From Desulfobulbaceae bacterium (GTDB taxonomy: Bacteria > Desulfobacterota > Desulfobulbia > Desulfobulbales > SURF-16): 6,328 nt of DNA. The DNA lies in assembly GCA_024763495.1 (NCBI GenBank), contig JANTFJ010000162.1, positions 1 through 6,328 of the forward strand, read 5' to 3'. Numbering within the stretch: the stretch's first letter is position 1; each line of letters starts with the position of its first letter. The notes beneath the pieces are model-generated. The model did no database searches. It was not told where the DNA came from and worked only from the letters and a program-made list of their open reading frames with translations. Of this stretch, positions 5,566-6,328 are shown piece after piece. A program made the translations under genes and the position numbers.

Positions 5566-6136
5566 ACCGGAATTAGTTCACAGCCTTGGGGCGGCAAGTA
5601 TAGTTGAGCCCGGGGTAGAGATAGTGGTAGAAAATTTCCAGGATGACGGTCGGGGAATTACCATCGGGGATAACTGCATTATTTATCCCCGGAACAGGCT
5701 CATACTTGGCGATATGGGGGCTAATCCCCAGGCTGACATGATCATTGGCAACCATGTGTTGATAAATGCCGGAGGCTATTTGTCAGGTGAAGGCGGACTG
5801 CGAATAGAAGATTATGTAATGATTGGCCCTGGAGCAAAGATATTAAGTGCCGGCCATAAATATCAGGATTCAGCCAGGCTTATTCAGCGCCAGGGCTTGA
5901 CCTATGGAGAAATTTCCATTGGCAGAGATGCCTGGATCGGGGCTGGGGCAATTGTACTCGAGGGAGTGACAATCGGTGAAGGAGCCGTTGTCGGAGCTGG
6001 AAGCGTTGTCTGTCATGATGTCCCTCCCCTGGCTGTCGTAGTTGGCAATCCGGGCCGGGTTATAAAGTACCGAGGCCGATCCGGTCGTGGTTTTTTGTCT
6101 GGCTGGATCGCAAAATTTTTCAGGGCCTTATCTTGA
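5537..6136 (+). CDS. Left-handed beta-helix (hexapeptide) acyltransferase
   Basis: This 199-residue protein probably transfers an acetyl or other acyl group from a CoA donor to a sugar in the cytosol. Hexapeptide repeats of the [LIV]GxxxX type run through about 40-175, for example ITIGDNCIIY (41-50), MIGPGAKILS (95-104), SIGRDAWIGAGAIVLEGVTI (127-146) and VVGAGSVV (151-158). The likely catalytic histidine is H107 in SAGHKYQ, and VVGNPGRVIKY (168-178) closes the fold as in CatB, LacA and WcaF-like enzymes. The length is normal. The C-terminus (180-199) is basic and hydrophobic and may touch the membrane. The ATG at 5537 directly follows an in-frame TGA and lacks a clear ribosome binding site, so coupling to upstream translation is likely; GTG at 5558 is an alternative start. 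Following wzt, it is a good candidate for glycan O-acetylation; the substrate is unknown. Confidence 0.88.
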   Translation: MIEWNQIVAEPELVHSLGAASIVEPGVEIVVENFQDDGRGITIGDNCIIYPRNRLILGDMGANPQADMIIGNHVLINAGGYLSGEGGLRIEDYVMIGPGAKILSAGHKYQDSARLIQRQGLTYGEISIGRDAWIGAGAIVLEGVTIGEGAVVGAGSVVCHDVPPLAVVVGNPGRVIKYRGRSGRGFLSGWIAKFFRALS

Positions 6137-6209
6137 AAATATGTCATAGAAAACAAGTAATGTTTGTAAAATTGCCGGCAGTTTTGGTGAATTTATCCCA
6201 ATAATGGTA

Positions 6210-6230
6210 GTAACTACTCATGGGGTAAGC
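6210..6230. repeat. Left end of the GTAACT repeat, copy C, apparently interrupted
   Basis: These 21 bases are identical to the left end of copy B at 2573-2593, beginning GTAACTACTCATGGGGTA. Homology stops within a few bases, where the sequence changes to one resembling an insertion sequence terminus. Together with copy B this forms a direct repeat about 3.6 kb apart enclosing the radical SAM, wzt and acyltransferase genes. The matching right end is not in the window. Confidence 0.6.
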
Positions 6231-6232
6231 AC

Positions 6233-6328
6233 CTAGGAGGCTGTCCGAGAATGCCCTTTTTCCCCAACTCTGTGTTATTTTGAAAAAATAATGCTCGCAA
6301 TATCAACTATATGGCTGTGCTTATTTTT
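6233..6328. mobile_element. Possible insertion sequence terminus running off the window
   Basis: From about 6233 the sequence becomes CTAGGAGGCTGTCCGAGAAT, then an AT-rich stretch with no ORF. GGCTGTCC followed by a purine-rich run resembles the terminal inverted repeats of several transposase families, and the switch occurs in the middle of repeat copy C. CTAG at 6233-6236 could be part of a target site. No transposase or opposite end is visible, so the family, boundaries and even the call are uncertain. Confidence 0.35.

Overview
The window carries one end of a surface-polysaccharide export locus from a Gram-negative bacterium. Four complete genes with recognisable products read left to right on the + strand after a Sel1-repeat protein: an ABC-2 permease of the Wzm type, a cobalamin-binding-domain radical SAM enzyme, a Wzt-type ATPase with a C-terminal carbohydrate-binding domain, and a left-handed beta-helix acyltransferase. 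The Wzt C-terminal domain implies export of a finished, probably end-modified O-antigen-like glycan across the inner membrane. The mid-range base composition, the B12/radical SAM enzyme and the many dispersed intergenic repeats would suit an anaerobic Desulfobacterota-like organism, but that placement is an inference from style; no rRNA or other marker gene is present.

Layout. Positions 1-722 contain no convincing gene. They hold small hairpins, a 59-bp inverted repeat (159-217), a 133-bp foldback element (300-432), a possible extended -10 promoter (502-510) and a structured leader. The Sel1-repeat protein (723-1601) has a signal peptide and ends 4 bases before wzm (1606-2424). A 349-base gap follows; most of it is a 183-bp multi-hairpin element (2573-2755) with GTAACT terminal inverted repeats. 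The radical SAM gene (2774-4099), wzt (4155-5429), a questionable 41-codon ORF (5440-5565) and the acyltransferase (5537-6136) follow in close order. The last 190 bases hold a second left end of the same repeat (6210-6230) and then what looks like the terminus of an insertion sequence running off the window.

How the genes may work together. Wzm and Wzt would form the transporter, with Wzt binding the glycan through its C-terminal domain. The radical SAM enzyme and the acyltransferase are candidate modifiers of the glycan or its lipid carrier. The periplasmic Sel1 protein may be an accessory scaffold. Two features stand out: wzm and wzt are not adjacent but are separated by a repeat element and a B12 radical SAM gene, and a 21-bp exact direct repeat brackets the block from the radical SAM gene to the acyltransferase. 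I see no CRISPR array, tRNA, rRNA or clear rho-independent terminator. I did not find a convincing wholly new system; the most open questions are the GTAACT repeat family and the small ORF before the acyltransferase.
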